Below are positions 45,137 through 54,101 of a stretch of 64,000 bases of DNA, one piece after another. Within the stretch, counting starts at the first letter, position 1, and every line of letters begins with the position of its first letter. The notes under the pieces were generated by a model, which worked only from the letters and a program-made list of their open reading frames with translations, had not been told where the DNA came from and did no database searches. Source of the stretch: Rufibacter hautae (lineage in GTDB: Bacteria; Bacteroidota; Bacteroidia; Cytophagales; Hymenobacteraceae); NCBI RefSeq assembly GCF_008271695.1, contig NZ_VKKY01000003.1, forward strand, positions 744,001 through 808,000. Direction: 5' to 3'. A program made the translations under genes and the position numbers.

Positions 45137-45577
45137 ATGAAAACTATGTTTTTGACTATGCTGGCCGTCGCATTCGCGCTGGGTGGCTGCAGCCAGAACC
45201 TCACCGCCACGCATCTTCCGTCGCTGGTGCAGAACGCCCTGCAGGTAAAATTCCCCAACGCCCAAAACCTTGAATGGGAAAAGGAGGGAAGTCTTTACGA
45301 GGCCGAGTTTACCCTGGCCCAGGTGGAACATACGGCTCTGGTGAACGCCGCTGGCCAGGTGGTGAGTCACAAGCAGGACATTGCCTCCGCTGATCTCCCT
45401 GAGGTCATCACCTTGGCCTTAAAGAGAGATTTTCAGGCATTTCTGATCGATGACGTAGAGAAAGTGGAGAAAGACGGGCAGGTGCTCTACCAGGTGGAAC
45501 TGGAGAACCACAACGAAGACCTGAAGAAAGTATTCACCGCCAACGGTACTCTGTCCACGGCCACCTTCTGGGATTAA
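45137..45577 (+). CDS. PepSY-like (DUF2874-type) lipoprotein
   Basis: 146 residues from ATG 45137. The lipoprotein signal ends in ALGGC. The mature part contains two PepSY-like units: LPSLVQNALQVKFPNAQNLE followed by WEKEGSLYEAEF, and LPEVITLALKRDFQAF followed by VLYQVELEN, the beta-lactamase-inhibitor-like arrangement. Lies about 190 bases after the kinase gene on the same strand. Probably periplasmic, possibly regulated by that two-component system. Confidence 0.8.
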   Translation: MKTMFLTMLAVAFALGGCSQNLTATHLPSLVQNALQVKFPNAQNLEWEKEGSLYEAEFTLAQVEHTALVNAAGQVVSHKQDIASADLPEVITLALKRDFQAFLIDDVEKVEKDGQVLYQVELENHNEDLKKVFTANGTLSTATFWD

Positions 45578-45597
45578 GGTTTGGTGGAAAACCAGCT

Positions 45598-45633
45598 GTT
45601 TTAGAGCTGTTTTTTTGAAATCAGCATCAAAAC
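45598..45633. repeat. Dispersed palindrome copy
   Basis: GTTTTAGAGCTG, a T-run, then ATCAGCATCAAAAC; an imperfect member of the family downstream of the PepSY-like gene. Confidence 0.5.
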
Positions 45634-45696
45634 ACAATTTGTTAAGTAAAAAGCAAGAGACTTCTTGCGCATGTCCAACCTTAGAAAACACATGGT

Positions 45697-46593
45697 ATGA
45701 AACGCATTCAAATAATATGTCTGAGCCTGTTGCTGTCCATGGCGGCCCTGGCTTGTGAGAATAACAAGGCCCACGGTTTTGCGGACGAAAAACCCAAAAA
45801 AGCCAAAAAGAAGAAAACCTTGGAAAGCGCCTCAGCGGGGGTGCAGGTCCATCAGAAATGGGAAGTGCCTCCCATCCTGCGCGAAGTGTCGGGGATTGCG
45901 TTCTTGGGCGAGGGGCGGTTTGCCTGCGTGCAGGACGAGGCTGGCGTGATTTTTAGCTACAACACCAACACAGACCAAATTGAAAAGCAGGTGACCTTCG
46001 GGGCGGCCGGCGACTACGAGGGCATTGCTTTGGTGGGTTCTACCGCTTACGTGGTGCGAAGCGACGGCCACCTGTTTGAAGTGGGCAATTGGCAGTCAGG
46101 CACGCCTGAAATCAAGGAATATTCAACCCCGCTCACCGAGGCGCACAACGTAGAATGCCTCACGTATGACGCAAAACAGAAACGATTGCTGCTGGCCATC
46201 AAAGGCGAGGAACCCGGCGGCCCCGATTTTAAAGGCGTCTATGCCTTTGACCTGGGTTCAAAAACCCTATCGGCGGAGCCCATTTTCAAGCTGAGCCTGA
46301 AAGACCCTTTGCTGGCGCAGGGTACCGCCAAAAGCCTGGGCAAAACGTGGCAGCCCTCAGAGATCGCCATCCATCCGGTAACCGGTGACATCTACCTGAC
46401 CGAGGCCTCCAATCCGCAGTTGTTTATCCTGAACGGAGACGGCAGCATCAGGGAACGACTAAAACTCAACGACGCCGAGTTCTACAAACCAGAGGGTATC
46501 GCTTTCAGCCCATCGGGCGAGTTGTTCATCTCCAACGAGGGGAAGAAAGACCCGGCCAACATCCTGCGGGTGAATTTGTCTCAAACAAGATAA
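45697..46593 (+). CDS. SdiA-regulated-type beta-propeller lipoprotein
   Basis: 298 residues with a lipoprotein signal (LLLSMAALAC) and a short Lys-rich linker (KPKKAKKKK). The rest resembles the SdiA-regulated/esterase-like propeller family: EVSGIAFLGEGRFACVQDE, GDYEGIALVGSTAYVVRSDG, QPSEIAIHPVTGDIYLTEAS, FYKPEGIAFSPSGELFISNE, each beginning a blade. Probably outer-membrane lipid-anchored and periplasmic or surface-facing. ATG start. Substrate unknown. Confidence 0.82.
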   Translation: MKRIQIICLSLLLSMAALACENNKAHGFADEKPKKAKKKKTLESASAGVQVHQKWEVPPILREVSGIAFLGEGRFACVQDEAGVIFSYNTNTDQIEKQVTFGAAGDYEGIALVGSTAYVVRSDGHLFEVGNWQSGTPEIKEYSTPLTEAHNVECLTYDAKQKRLLLAIKGEEPGGPDFKGVYAFDLGSKTLSAEPIFKLSLKDPLLAQGTAKSLGKTWQPSEIAIHPVTGDIYLTEASNPQLFILNGDGSIRERLKLNDAEFYKPEGIAFSPSGELFISNEGKKDPANILRVNLSQTR

Positions 46594-46630
46594 CCCCAAA
46601 GGCTGTTCTGCATAATCAAACCTTTGCGTA

Positions 46631-47590
46631 ATGATTTTAGATAGAAACCTGAAGTGGAACGTCATTGTTTACTACACCTGGAAAAGCATGCTGTACTACC
46701 TGCTGCTTTCCGTGGTGGTCTACCTATTCCACGATTATTATGAGGTGCTGCAGTTGCATTTGCCCTTCAGTACCCTTACCGCTTTGAGTACCGCCCTGGC
46801 CATTTTCCTGGGTTTCAAGAACAGCAACGCCTATGAACGGTGGTGGGAGGCCCGGCAGATCTGGGGTCAGTTGGTGAACAGCAGCCGGTCCTGGGCCCGC
46901 CAGGTCATTACCATGATCATCCCCGCAGACCCGCAGAATGCCGAGTTGGTGAAGAAACTGCAGCACCGCATGGTGTACCGCCACCTGGCGTTTGTGCACG
47001 GGCTGCGGGTTTTCCTGCGCAAGCCCAAGGCCTACAACAATACCCGGCAAGAGGAGATCTTTGAGGAGACCAACGAGTACTCAGATACCGTGGCGTTTCT
47101 CTCCCCGGAAGAATACGAGGCGTTCTGGCATAAAAACAACCCGCCCAATTACCTGCTCAACGTGCAAGGCGATGATCTCCGGATGGCCTTTGAACGGGGC
47201 TGGCTCTCAGATTACCGCTTTGTGCAACTAGAACAGACCTTGGTGGAGTTCAACAACATCCAGGGCCGGAGCGAACGGATCAAAAACACACCTTTCCCGC
47301 GGCAGTACAGTTTCTTCTCAAGGGTGTTTGTGTTCATCCACGCCTCGCTGCTGCCTTTTGTGTTTGTGGAGGAGATTGGCTGGGCCAGTATCCCAGTGTC
47401 GGTGATTATCTCCTTCGTGTTTCTGTGCCTGGACCTGGTAGGCGAGCGCATGGAAGACCCGTTTGAGAACCGCCTGGAAGACGTGCCGCTCACCCAACTC
47501 TCCCTCGCCATAGAAACCAACCTCAAAGAGCACTGGGGCGATAAGAATTTCCCCCAACCCAAAGACCTGAAACAAGGCATCATGCTGTAG
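46631..47590 (+). CDS. Bestrophin-family anion channel
   Basis: 319 residues, about four membrane segments. It has LKWNVIVYYTWKSMLYYLLL at the N-terminus, the LGFKNSNAYERWWEARQIWG signature of the bestrophin/UPF0187 family, and LPFVFVEEIGWASIPVSVII near 245. Bacterial homologues form pentameric anion or cation channels in the inner membrane. ATG start about 40 bases after the propeller gene. A shared hairpin lies downstream. Confidence 0.9.
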   Translation: MILDRNLKWNVIVYYTWKSMLYYLLLSVVVYLFHDYYEVLQLHLPFSTLTALSTALAIFLGFKNSNAYERWWEARQIWGQLVNSSRSWARQVITMIIPADPQNAELVKKLQHRMVYRHLAFVHGLRVFLRKPKAYNNTRQEEIFEETNEYSDTVAFLSPEEYEAFWHKNNPPNYLLNVQGDDLRMAFERGWLSDYRFVQLEQTLVEFNNIQGRSERIKNTPFPRQYSFFSRVFVFIHASLLPFVFVEEIGWASIPVSVIISFVFLCLDLVGERMEDPFENRLEDVPLTQLSLAIETNLKEHWGDKNFPQPKDLKQGIML

Positions 47591-47620
47591 CCGATTTTCC
47601 GTTTTAAGGCCATTTCTGCA

Positions 47621-47688
47621 AAAAAGCAGTTCTCCTGTTTCCGGGGCGTTTTCTTAAAAACGTGCCTAGAACAGGTGAACTGCTTTTT
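47621..47688. terminator. Bidirectional hairpin between bestrophin and SPW genes
   Basis: 12-bp stem (47621-47632 with 47677-47688), with CCTGTT/AACAGG pairing further in and a smaller hairpin inside the loop. Lies between convergent genes. Confidence 0.65.
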
Positions 47689-47706
47689 CAATTATGGGAA
47701 ATTTCT

Positions 47707-48078
47707 TTAGAACCGTTCCTTGCTCACGGTCCTTGCCGGGGCTACCTGGGTGAGAATGGCTTGGCCGGTGATGAGCAGCCCTACAATGAAGTGCGGCTCC
47801 CAGATGTAGTCATGGAAGAAAAACAGCCACGGCGACAACGCCAGAAACAAGCCAATGGCCAGGTCGCTGATGATGTGCGCCGACATGGGAATCACTTTCA
47901 TAACGCCAGTATCGTTGCGGGTCATGAGGGCCTGCACCAGAATAACGGCGCCTACTCCAATGGGAATGTAACTTTCTATCCCGGCCCGGTAAAAGCCGAA
48001 CAGCCATGGGGAGGCAATCAATAGAACCGCTATAAGATAATCCATGAACCCATGGATAGTGGTGGGTATAATCCGCAT
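47707..48078 (-). CDS. SPW-repeat membrane protein
   Basis: 123 residues, four membrane segments. Two copies of the SPW motif are visible: IASPWLFGFY in the first half and ALSPWLFFFH in the second, each in a membrane helix. The family is vitamin-free, of unknown function, and widespread. ATG start at 48078. Confidence 0.85.
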   Translation of the reverse strand: MRIIPTTIHGFMDYLIAVLLIASPWLFGFYRAGIESYIPIGVGAVILVQALMTRNDTGVMKVIPMSAHIISDLAIGLFLALSPWLFFFHDYIWEPHFIVGLLITGQAILTQVAPARTVSKERF

Positions 48079-48729
48079 AAGAACCTCCTTATTTTTAAAT
48101 CTACAGACAACTGCATTTTTATACGCGGTAGAAACGAGATGGCCGATGTCTTTTTACTGATTTTTAGGCGGTTAGCTTGCGGTAAGTACGGTTTTTGGCC
48201 ATCAGACTACCTTTTCCTTTTTGCCTGAGGCTACGCCATCCACATTCTGTTGCGGCTGGTGATGACTGCGGCCGAAAACTGCACTACTACTTTGAGGCCC
48301 GAAAGGACGGTTTTGGTCTCCTTGGTCTTTATTTTTCGGTGCAAATGCTGCAAGATTGGGAACCCCAAGGAGTCCAAACTGCTCACGCTTTTTGGCGAGA
48401 TCTCTGTACCGGAGGCCAAAATCACTATAAATTAAAAACCACCATCAGATCAGTCTGCTTCATAACAGACCATCGGGAAGCAGCGGGCAGCGCTTTTGGG
48501 CCGATTTTCTGAAAAGGGCTATAAAACCCGGAATAGGATTATATTTCACTTGTTTTCCTGTAAGCCTGTGCTGGCCCAAACCAGAACAGGCTTATTTATT
48601 TACAGTATAAAAACGCGGAGATTTAGGGCATTAACATAGCGGCATTCATGGGATTTTAGATAACTTATGCCACCGTTTATAAGCCTAGAGCATAGGAAAA
48701 CCAGATCTTAAAATCTAAACATCAGCACT
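48079..48729. other. Gap of about 650 bases; no supported gene
   Basis: Longest gap in the GC-richer part. A 105-codon forward frame (48195-48512) is open but has no recognisable features, and two other frames overlap it. A hairpin (48561-48574 with 48581-48594, 13 of 14 paired) followed by TTATTTATTT lies near the end and could terminate a transcript coming from 48.2-48.5 kb or act in the leader of the inositol-phosphate synthase. A non-coding RNA is possible but unproved. Confidence 0.4.
48561..48594 (+). terminator. Terminator-like hairpin in the gene-free gap
   Basis: 14-base arms with one mismatch, six-base CCCAAA loop, T-rich 3' flank. No annotated forward gene lies just upstream, which makes it noteworthy. 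Confidence 0.5.
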
Positions 48730-50055
48730 ATGGACTACGAAGTGAAACCAGCAGAGGGTAAACTTGGAATCCTGATCCCGGGCTTGGGCGCCGTCGCGAC
48801 CACGTTCATCGCCGGGGTGGAGGCCGTGAAGAAAGAATTGGCCAAACCGGTGGGTTCCCTCACCCAGATGGGCCGCATCCGGTTGGGCAAACGCACCGAG
48901 GACAGACACCCGCTCATTAAGGACTTCGTACCGCTGGCGGAACTTTCAGATATCGTGTTCGGGGGCTGGGACGTATACGCCGACAACGTGTTCGAGGCGG
49001 CCACGACGGCCAAGGTGCTGGAGCCGCTGCTGCTGCACGCGGTGCGGCCCGAGCTGGAGCGCATCGTGCCCATGAAGGCGGTCTTCGACAAGGCCTACGC
49101 CCGCAACCTGGACGGCACCCACGTGAAGGAGGGCGCCGACAAGATGGAGCTGGCCGAGGCCCTGATGGAGGACATCCGCAGCTTCAAGGAAGCCAACGGC
49201 TGCGACCGCCTGGTGATGGTGTGGTGCGGCTCCACGGAGATCTACATCGAGGAGTCCGGGGTGCACCAGAGCATAGAGGCCTTCGAGGCAGGTCTGCGCA
49301 GCAACGACCCCAATATCGCCCCTTCCATGATTTACGCCTACGCGGCCATCAAGTCGGGCGTGCCCTTCGCCAACGGCGCGCCGAACCTGACCGTGGACAT
49401 CCCCGCCATCGTGGAGCTGGCCAAAGAGCATGGCATCGCTATCTCCGGCAAGGATTTCAAGACCGGCCAGACCCTGATGAAGACCATCCTGGCCCCGGGT
49501 CTGCACGCCAGAGCTTTGGGTGTAAAAGGCTGGTTCTCTTCCAACATCCTGGGCAACCGCGACGGCTACGTGCTGGACGCGCCGGAGAACTTCAAGACGA
49601 AAGAAGTCTCCAAACTGAGCGTGCTGGACGAGATCTTCCGCCCCGAGTCGAACCCCGAGCTCTACGGGGACATGTACCACAAGGTCCGGATCAACTACTA
49701 CCCGCCCCACGGCGACAACAAGGAGAGTTGGGACAACATCGACATCTTCGGCTGGCTGGGCTACCAGATGCAGATCAAGATCAACTTCCTGTGCCGCGAC
49801 TCCATCTTGGCTGCTCCATTAGTGCTTGACCTTGCCCTGTTCACGGATTTGGCGCAAAGAGCCGGCATGTCTGGAATCCAGGAATGGCTGAGTTTCTACT
49901 ACAAATCCCCGCAGACAGCGGAAGGTTTGGCTCCGGAGCACGACATCTTCAAGCAGCTGATGAAACTGCAGAACACCCTGCGTCACATGATGGGCGAGGA
50001 CCTGATCACCCACCTGGGCCTGGACTATTACCAAGACCTGGTAGATACCTTATAA
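48730..50055 (+). CDS. ino1: Myo-inositol-3-phosphate synthase
   Basis: Converts glucose-6-phosphate to inositol-3-phosphate with NAD+. 441 residues: GILIPGLGAVATTFIAGV nucleotide loop, RLVMVWCGSTEIY near 160, YAAIKSGVPFANGAPN, and SGKDFKTGQTLMKTILAPGL with the catalytic lysines, then GWFSSNILGNRDGYVL (in parts). ATG start. The middle (about 48,940-49,790) is very G+C-rich compared with both ends. Together with the CDP-alcohol phosphotransferase downstream it points to inositol phospholipid synthesis. Confidence 0.93.
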   Translation: MDYEVKPAEGKLGILIPGLGAVATTFIAGVEAVKKELAKPVGSLTQMGRIRLGKRTEDRHPLIKDFVPLAELSDIVFGGWDVYADNVFEAATTAKVLEPLLLHAVRPELERIVPMKAVFDKAYARNLDGTHVKEGADKMELAEALMEDIRSFKEANGCDRLVMVWCGSTEIYIEESGVHQSIEAFEAGLRSNDPNIAPSMIYAYAAIKSGVPFANGAPNLTVDIPAIVELAKEHGIAISGKDFKTGQTLMKTILAPGLHARALGVKGWFSSNILGNRDGYVLDAPENFKTKEVSKLSVLDEIFRPESNPELYGDMYHKVRINYYPPHGDNKESWDNIDIFGWLGYQMQIKINFLCRDSILAAPLVLDLALFTDLAQRAGMSGIQEWLSFYYKSPQTAEGLAPEHDIFKQLMKLQNTLRHMMGEDLITHLGLDYYQDLVDTL

Positions 50056-50344
50056 TCTTTCCAGATCAGGGGTGAAAACCAAGGCCAACTTCGCGGGGCA
50101 AAAATGATAGAAAGAGGGTGTTGCTGGAAATAGACCGCGTTTGCTCGCTTGTTTAGCCATTTAGGTGACTATTCCGTATGTGTGCTGACAGGTTGGGTGC
50201 GGTCCTGGTTTTTAGGGCAGCAGAAGGCTTTTAGCCGTAAAAACACTGCACAAGGACCAAGGGTTGTAGGAGCTGGATGATAAGTTCGGCCCAAAGTACC
50301 TCAACCTCTTTCTTCAATTTTTGACTTACATAAAGCTGTTTTAG

Positions 50345-50734
50345 ATGCTCACCTTTTTAAAGGCGCAGACTGCCTCTGTGACCGCCACAGTGGTAGACTT
50401 TCTGGTGACTGTATTGGCCGTGGAGTTATTTGGGGCATGGTACGTGGTGGCCACCGTTCTAGGGACCGCCTTGGGGGGAGTCACGCATTTTGCCTTAGGG
50501 CGGGAGTGGGTTTTTCACGCCGAGGACGCCAGTTTGCTGGCCCAGGCGTCCAGGTACTTCATCATCTGGTTGGGGAGTCTGCTATTGAACGCCGCCGGCG
50601 TTTTCGTGATCACGCATTACTCCGGGGTCAGTTACCTTATCTCAAAGGTGATTGTCTCTATTTTTGTGGGGGTTGGCTACAATTACCTCATGCAAAAGAA
50701 GTTCGTTTTTAAAAAGGACACCACATACAGCTAA
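50345..50734 (+). CDS. GtrA-family membrane protein
   Basis: 129 residues, four membrane segments. KAQTASVTATVVDFLVTVLA and the LGGVTHFALGREWVF helix with the basic pocket are typical of GtrA (lipid-linked sugar flipping or glycolipid function). ATG start, 18 bases before the phosphotransferase gene, so it belongs to the inositol-lipid unit and may move or modify the lipid product. Confidence 0.85.
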   Translation: MLTFLKAQTASVTATVVDFLVTVLAVELFGAWYVVATVLGTALGGVTHFALGREWVFHAEDASLLAQASRYFIIWLGSLLLNAAGVFVITHYSGVSYLISKVIVSIFVGVGYNYLMQKKFVFKKDTTYS

Positions 50735-50752
50735 TCCCTTGACCTTGCACCC

Positions 50753-51538
50753 ATGGAAGCAACCGGAGAGAAAATGAAGGTAGATTCTACATTTGAGAAA
50801 AAGAAAGGCACCGGCGAGAAAGCCTGGAAGGTGTTTCTGCAGCAGGGAATCTACAAAATAGTGAATCCTTTTGTGAGGCTCCTCATCAGGCTGGGCTTTA
50901 CGCCTAACGCCGTCACCACCACGGGTTTTATCCTGAACGTGGGCGTGGCGGTCATCTTTGTGGTGGGCGGCGAAAGCGAGAACCGCGATGATTTCTCCTA
51001 CGTGGGCTGGGCCGGGTTCCTGATCATGATGGCCGGTTTGTTTGACATGCTGGACGGGCAGGTGGCGCGCATGGGCAACATGGGCTCTACCTTCGGGGCG
51101 CTCTATGACTCCGTGCTGGACCGCTACAGCGAGCTCATCATGTTCCTGGGGATTTGCTATTACCTCATGGCCCACCACTATTTCCTCAGCTCGCTCTTCG
51201 CGTTCATTGCTATGATCGGGTCTATGATGGTGAGCTATACCCGCGCCCGCGCCGAGGGGCTAGGTGTAGAGTGCAAAGGCGGATTCTTCCAACGGCCCGA
51301 GCGGGTGGTGTTGATTGCCCTAGCAGGGATGTTCTGCGGGCTCACGGCCTACCTCATCGGGGGCGACTATAAATTGTACGTGCCCGGGCTGCCTTTCCAC
51401 ATCTTTGAGACCATGTCGGTGTTCACTATTCCCATCACGGTGCTGGCCATTTTTACCAACATCACGGCATTCACCCGGCTCATGGAAGCCCGCAAAGCCC
51501 TGGAGTTGAAGGAAAGAAACCAAACCATGCACCAGTAG
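50753..51538 (+). CDS. CDP-alcohol phosphatidyltransferase (probable phosphatidylinositol-phosphate synthase)
   Basis: Transfers a phosphatidyl group from CDP-diacylglycerol to an alcohol. The diagnostic motif DMLDGQVARMGNMGSTFG followed by ALYDSVLDR fits D-x2-DG-x2-AR-x8-G-x3-D-x3-D, with all catalytic acids present. 261 residues, about six membrane segments. With inositol-3-phosphate synthase upstream, the acceptor is probably inositol phosphate, as in other Bacteroidota and in mycobacteria. ATG start. Confidence 0.87.
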   Translation: MEATGEKMKVDSTFEKKKGTGEKAWKVFLQQGIYKIVNPFVRLLIRLGFTPNAVTTTGFILNVGVAVIFVVGGESENRDDFSYVGWAGFLIMMAGLFDMLDGQVARMGNMGSTFGALYDSVLDRYSELIMFLGICYYLMAHHYFLSSLFAFIAMIGSMMVSYTRARAEGLGVECKGGFFQRPERVVLIALAGMFCGLTAYLIGGDYKLYVPGLPFHIFETMSVFTIPITVLAIFTNITAFTRLMEARKALELKERNQTMHQ

Positions 51539-51583
51539 GCAAAAAGCGGAGAGACACTCTCCCAGAACAAATCAGAATTAGAG

Positions 51584-51629
51584 AAGGCGTTTAGGGCTTG
51601 TTTTATGAGAAACAGGCCCTAAACGCCTT
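51584..51629. terminator. 20-bp hairpin between convergent genes, palindrome-family member
   Basis: Arms 51584-51603 and 51610-51629 pair with one mismatch, six-base loop. Core GTTTAGGGCTTGTTT/AAACAGGCCCTAAAC identifies it as a strong member of the dispersed palindrome family. Lies between the phosphotransferase and reverse-strand lipoprotein genes. Confidence 0.8.
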
Positions 51630-51634
51630 TTCGC

Positions 51635-52681
51635 TTAATCACCTATGGGACGGGGAGGCGTCAACAGCTCCAGCATGGGTTCACCGTCCTGCTTGGGAAG
51701 CGGAATGCCCAGCAGTTCGGCCATGGTAGCGGCCACGTCTGCCTGGGAGCGGGGCTTGGAGGCCACCGTGCCGGGTGCCACGTCAGGGCCCAGCATGAGC
51801 AGGCTGATGTGGCGGCACCCCTCGCAACCATCGCCGTGGTCACCAAAGCGGTCGCCCAGGTGCCGGCCGTGGTCATTGGTGATGAGCAGGGTGGTGTTGT
51901 TGCGGTAGTTGGGCTGTTTTTGGAGCCATTTCCATAAATCGGCCACTAAACGGTCGCTTTGCTTGATGGCTTTGATGTAGCCGTCCCAATTGCCTTCGTG
52001 CGCCTCGGAGTCAGGTTCGCGCAGGTTGATGAGCACCAGTTTGGGTTTGTGCTGGCTGAAGACCTGTTTGGCTATCCGGATGGTGGTAGTGTCTGGCCGG
52101 TAGCCGGAGTTCAGGCCGTTGTTCCCGCTGCTGGTGGAGGGCGCGAATTTGGCCGCCGCGTCTGTGCTGGTGGTGCGGGCCAGGATCTCCAGTTTGTCTT
52201 TGCTGGTAATCACCCAGGCATCAGTGGCAGGGGCGCCGGTGTGTTGGCGGTAATAATGGAAAACCGAGGGCGACTGGGGCAACTCCCCGCCGGTGTTTTT
52301 GATCTGCTGGTAATTGCCCGTGGTGAGGGCCACGTGCCCCGGGTTGGTTTTGGTAACGCCCTTGTTATAGAATTTGGGGTGGAAAACGCCTTTGGGCGCC
52401 AACTCCCGGGCCATGTGCGGAATGTTACTGAACGTGGAGTCTCCCCAGGAATCAGAGTACCTCACCCCGTCAATGACCACCAGCACCACGTTCTGCGTGG
52501 CGTAGTTGCCGCTTGGTGCGGACTGCTGTCGCGGGGTGGCGGCAGGCCTTTGTTCCGAAGCCATTTCCGGTTCGGAGACAAGGGGCTTTTGCCCTGAGGC
52601 AAAGGTTGGGTTAGACGGCTGGCAGGAAGAACTCAGCAGCAAACCAGAAAGTACAGAATGCAGAAGAAAACGGATAATCAT
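51635..52681 (-). CDS. Alkaline-phosphatase-superfamily lipoprotein
   Basis: 348 residues; lipoprotein signal ends LLSSSC, then a disordered linker of about 40 residues. The catalytic domain has metal-binding VVIDGVRYSDSW, nucleophile region KTNPGHVALTTGNY, REPDSEAHEGNWDGY (Asp and His), ITNDHGRH (Asp, His) and GDHGDGCEGCRH, the layout of type I phosphodiesterases and phosphopentomutase-like enzymes. Third gene of a reverse-strand operon with NagZ and NamZ-like enzymes, 29 bases after the latter. Substrate may be a phosphorylated cell-wall sugar or lipid; inference only. Confidence 0.82.
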   Translation of the reverse strand: MIIRFLLHSVLSGLLLSSSCQPSNPTFASGQKPLVSEPEMASEQRPAATPRQQSAPSGNYATQNVVLVVIDGVRYSDSWGDSTFSNIPHMARELAPKGVFHPKFYNKGVTKTNPGHVALTTGNYQQIKNTGGELPQSPSVFHYYRQHTGAPATDAWVITSKDKLEILARTTSTDAAAKFAPSTSSGNNGLNSGYRPDTTTIRIAKQVFSQHKPKLVLINLREPDSEAHEGNWDGYIKAIKQSDRLVADLWKWLQKQPNYRNNTTLLITNDHGRHLGDRFGDHGDGCEGCRHISLLMLGPDVAPGTVASKPRSQADVAATMAELLGIPLPKQDGEPMLELLTPPRPIGD

Positions 52682-52710
52682 GTAGTGGTCAAAAGTTTTA
52701 AAGCCTGCTT

Positions 52711-54000
52711 TTACGGATACAGCAGGTATCGGGCTCTCACTTTTTTGAAATAGGCTAGTTCATCGGCCCAGGCAGAGATGATCTCCTTGGGCTGGTCGCC
52801 GGCTTGCAGGCGCTGGCGGGTGACCTCGGTTTTCCAGAGGCCGTCCAGCCGGGTGTTTTTCCACTCCAGTTGGGAAGGGTACAACGCTTTCAGGGCATGG
52901 ATGATGTACACAGTGGCCTTCGCCGATTCAAACTTGGCTCTGTCCGTGACCACGGCCTGGGCGCCGTAGCAGGTCTGCCCCATAAACTTAGGCGGATAGA
53001 TCCGAATGCCGTCTACCACGCTGTCTGGCTTGAACTGCACCGGTTTAAAAGTCACGCCCGCCAGTTTGTAGCTGTTGAGTTGCCGGGCCAACTTCTCGCC
53101 ATCTATCCAGGGCGCGCCGATGAACTCAAACGGCTGCAGGGTGCCGCGCCCCTCCGAGACGTTGGTGCCTTCCAGAATGCAGGTGGCCGGGTACAGGGTG
53201 GCGGTGGTAAGGTTGATCATGTTGGGCGAGGGCTTGACCCAGGGCAGACCAGTCTGGTCAAACCACTGGCCGCGGCTGTACCGGCGCATGGGCACCACCA
53301 TGAGCTCGGCCTGGGGCAGTTTCTTGGCCTTGCGCTCGCCGTTGAACATGCGGGCCAGTTCGCCTACCGTCATGCCGTGGGTGATGGGCAGGAAGTTGGG
53401 GCTGGTTACGGGTTCGTTCGCGTTTTTGCCCACTACCCCATCCACGTACAGGCCGGTGATGGGGTTAGGCCGGTCCAGCACGATCATCAGTTTCTGGTTC
53501 TCGGCGGCGGCCTCCAGCACAGCTTGCATGGTGGCGATGTAGGTGTAGTAGCGGGCGCCCACGTCCTGGATATCGAAAATAAGCACGTCCACGTCTTTGA
53601 GCATCTCGGCAGTAGGTTTGCGCACCTTGCCGTAGAGCGAGATGACTTTGAGGCCCGTCTTTTTGTCCAGGTCATCGGCTACGTGATCATCGGCCTCGCC
53701 GCGGATGCCGTGCTCCGGGCTGAAGAGTTTCACCACCTTCACATCTGGGCGGGCGTGCAGCAGGTCCACAATATGGCCTTTGTCTGGCATGACGCCGGTA
53801 TGATTGGTGAGGATGGCCACGCGGCGGTTCTGGATGAAAGGCAGGAACTCGGGGGTGACCAGCCGCTCAATGCCAATGATGACCCTGTCTGCCGGGGCCA
53901 CTGCTTTGGCTCCTTTCCGGTCCTGAGAAAAGGCCGGGAAGAGCACCAGAAAGAAGAAACACAAAACCCAAAAGTCACGGGAGGGCAGAAATCGGATCAT
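52711..54000 (-). CDS. namZ: Exo-beta-N-acetylmuramidase NamZ (DUF1343)
   Basis: 429 residues with a signal peptide (FWVLCFFFLVLFPAFSQ). Removes MurNAc from the non-reducing end of peptidoglycan fragments. Family marks: RVAILTNHTGVMPDKGHIVD, VVKLFSPEHGIRGEADDH (SPEHG with the likely catalytic Glu), DVDVLIFDIQDVGARYYTYI, VLDRPNPITG and PITHGMTVGELARMFN. Second gene of the reverse operon, 101 bases downstream of the GH3 gene. NamZ and NagZ act in sequence on muropeptide glycans. Confidence 0.9.
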   Translation of the reverse strand: MIRFLPSRDFWVLCFFFLVLFPAFSQDRKGAKAVAPADRVIIGIERLVTPEFLPFIQNRRVAILTNHTGVMPDKGHIVDLLHARPDVKVVKLFSPEHGIRGEADDHVADDLDKKTGLKVISLYGKVRKPTAEMLKDVDVLIFDIQDVGARYYTYIATMQAVLEAAAENQKLMIVLDRPNPITGLYVDGVVGKNANEPVTSPNFLPITHGMTVGELARMFNGERKAKKLPQAELMVVPMRRYSRGQWFDQTGLPWVKPSPNMINLTTATLYPATCILEGTNVSEGRGTLQPFEFIGAPWIDGEKLARQLNSYKLAGVTFKPVQFKPDSVVDGIRIYPPKFMGQTCYGAQAVVTDRAKFESAKATVYIIHALKALYPSQLEWKNTRLDGLWKTEVTRQRLQAGDQPKEIISAWADELAYFKKVRARYLLYP

Positions 54001-54101
54001 AAGGCTAATATAGCAAAGTTGCTGGTTATTATCACGTTACCTGTGCTCTTGTTTTGCAGCCGATTTTTTAAAATCAGCCTTAAAGCGGCAGAGCGGCCAA
54101 A

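Noticed and set aside
48195-48512. 105-codon forward frame in the gene-free gap
   Set aside because: No start-site context, no domain, and overlapping frames on both strands are equally open. Kept only as a possible transcript region.
49221-49829. 202-codon forward frame inside the inositol-phosphate synthase gene
   Set aside because: Different frame of a conserved gene; Arg/Pro/Gly-rich composition typical of a G+C-rich shadow.
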